A DNA stretch of 7,429 nt from Candidatus Sulfotelmatobacter sp. (lineage in GTDB: Bacteria > Acidobacteriota > Terriglobia > Terriglobales > Acidobacteriaceae). Below the pieces are notes generated by a model. It did no database searches. It was given only the letters and a program-made list of their open reading frames with translations, and was not told the origin of the DNA. Below are positions 7,111 through 7,429 of this stretch, piece by piece (positions within the stretch are counted from its first letter, which is position 1; each line of letters begins with the position of its first letter). Made by a program: the position numbers and the translations under genes. The DNA lies in NCBI GenBank assembly GCA_030049565.1, contig JASIKQ010000335.1, forward strand, positions 1 through 7,429. The letters are read 5' to 3'.

Positions 7111-7125
7111 GTTGGCGCGGCCAAC
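7111..7125. repeat. Perfect 6-base inverted repeat between divergent genes
   Basis: GTTGGC, 3 bases (GCG), then GCCAAC. It lies 67 bases upstream of the pseudokinase start and 33 bases before the tRNA-like sequence. It could be a small operator or a hairpin. No T-run follows on either strand, so a terminator is not supported. Confidence 0.4.
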
Positions 7126-7134
7126 ATCCCTTGC

Positions 7135-7143
7135 TGGTATGTT
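7135..7143 (+). promoter_or_regulatory. Possible extended -10 element of the tRNA-Lys gene
   Basis: TGGTATGTT fits TGnTATNNT and ends 14 bases before the first tRNA base, a reasonable place for a promoter. A -35 candidate (TTGGCG, 7112-7117) is 20 bases upstream, too far to be convincing. If real, it marks the left side of the junction as the original tRNA locus. Confidence 0.35.
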
Positions 7144-7157
7144 AGATTGAAAGGCGT

Positions 7158-7195
7158 GGGCGCGTAGCTCAGTTGGTAGAGCAATGCCCTTTTAA
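7158..7195 (+). pseudogene. 5' half of a tRNA-Lys(UUU) gene, cut at the anticodon loop
   Basis: Bases 7158-7164 (GGGCGCG) form the 5' acceptor strand, followed by TA, D-stem GCTC, D-loop AGTTGGTA, pairing strand GAGC and A26. ATGCC (7184-7188) is the 5' anticodon stem and CTTTTAA (7189-7195) the loop, with anticodon TTT at 7191-7193. The 3' anticodon strand should read GGCAT or GGCGT but is TTCTC, and no T-arm or 3' acceptor strand complementary to GGGCGCG follows within the remaining 234 bases. The tRNA therefore cannot fold as it stands. Either the 3' half has been displaced by an insertion or rearrangement, or, less likely, it continues past an intron beyond the window. Confidence 0.75.
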
Positions 7196-7319
7196 TTCTC
7201 TGCTTTCGACCTCGCCTCAAGTGGAATCAATAGCTTGGAGTTGGGAAATGTGCGGTTGAGTAGGGGTAAAACCTGCGGAACGGGAGAATTTGAGTATTGG
7301 TTTGAGTATTGGAGATTTT
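7196..7319. other. Non-coding, more AT-rich stretch after the tRNA break
   Basis: Nothing recognisable is seen apart from the tandem repeat at 7289-7312. Base composition changes visibly from that of the genes to the left, consistent with DNA of different origin. Two minus-strand frames are open from the window end to about 7215-7230, but they show no recognisable motif or start. Confidence 0.4.
7289..7312 (+). repeat. Perfect tandem duplication of a 12-base unit
   Basis: TTTGAGTATTGG occurs twice back to back (7289-7300 and 7301-7312). The second copy supplies the GG of the ribosome binding site of the ORF starting at 7320. Confidence 0.85.
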
Positions 7320-7429
7320 ATGAGTCGAAACAAGTTGATCGTCGAGTCGTCCGTTGCCTGCAAGGTGGGCAGCGCCAGCGTTTCGCAATCGGATTGGACT
7401 GCGGCAGTACAGTACCTTGCCCCGCAGTT
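7320..7429 (+). CDS. Start of an unrecognised ORF, continues past the window
   Basis: From ATG at 7320 the frame stays open for 36 codons to the right edge. GGAG (7311-7314) lies 5 bases upstream, a normal ribosome binding site, and about 70 percent of codons end in G or C, like the real genes here. The visible protein begins MSRNKLIVESSVACKVGSAS; I recognise no domain. A gene of an integrated element is possible given the tRNA break 124 bases upstream, but nothing in this fragment shows an integrase. A hairpin-capable repeat overlaps its last visible codons, so it could also be a chance ORF. Confidence 0.4.
   Translation, partial: MSRNKLIVESSVACKVGSASVSQSDWTAAVQYLAPQ
7397..7429. repeat. 7-base inverted repeat at the window edge
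   Basis: ACTGCGG (7398-7404) and CCGCAGT (7422-7428) are perfect complements separated by 17 bases that contain a small direct repeat AGTAC AGTAC. It could form a stem-loop in DNA or RNA. Its context lies partly outside the window. Confidence 0.35.

Noticed and set aside
7020..7220. 66-codon minus-strand frame across the pseudokinase start and the tRNA fragment
   Set aside because: It runs antisense through a clear tRNA half and lacks recognisable protein features.
7196..7429. Group I or group II intron interrupting the tRNA-Lys
   Set aside because: No GTGYG group II start is present at the break, and I could not find a guide sequence pairing with CCCTTTT or an intron core. It stays a minor possibility because the window ends early.

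Overview
The window looks like chromosomal DNA of a moderately GC-rich Gram-negative bacterium. An Acidobacteriota relative (Terriglobia/Koribacter-like) is my best guess. The guess rests on gene style: a degenerate Ser/Thr kinase fused to a TonB-type C-terminal domain, an outer-membrane beta-barrel with a long periplasmic coiled coil, and a small secreted cupredoxin-like protein. No taxonomic marker gene is present, so this is inference.

Minus strand, 4621 down to 1: four genes in one direction form a compact probable operon. In transcription order they are an OmpR/PhoB-type response regulator (4621-3878), a membrane sensor histidine kinase (3871-1985), a porin-like outer-membrane protein (1934-303) and a secreted cupredoxin-like protein (300 to beyond the left edge). 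Gaps are 6, 50 and 2 bases. The layout suggests that an extracytoplasmic signal sensed by the kinase controls envelope proteins, including the regulator's own operon. Upstream of the regulator lie three copies of a TTGTC-type element spaced exactly 11 bases apart (4741-4773). This is the geometry of sites bound by OmpR/PhoB-family dimers.

Plus strand, 4897-5628: a divergently oriented SPOUT RNA methyltransferase of the TrmH/TrmJ group, starting at TTG. It shares the 275-base intergenic region with the operon.

Minus strand, 7044-5650: a 464-residue membrane protein converging on trmJ. It has a protein-kinase fold lacking the catalytic HRD and DFG aspartates (HGH and ADG instead), one transmembrane helix and a TonB-like C-terminal domain. 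A pentapeptide (LTENx) tandem repeat sits in its N-lobe.

Right end, 7045-7429: a short intergenic stretch with a perfect inverted repeat and a possible extended -10 leads to the 5' half of a tRNA-Lys(UUU) gene. The similarity stops exactly at the end of the anticodon loop (7195). The rest is visibly more AT-rich, holds a perfect 12-base tandem duplication and the start of an unrecognised ORF with a good ribosome binding site, and looks like the edge of an inserted element or rearrangement. This junction and the pseudokinase are the most unusual things here.
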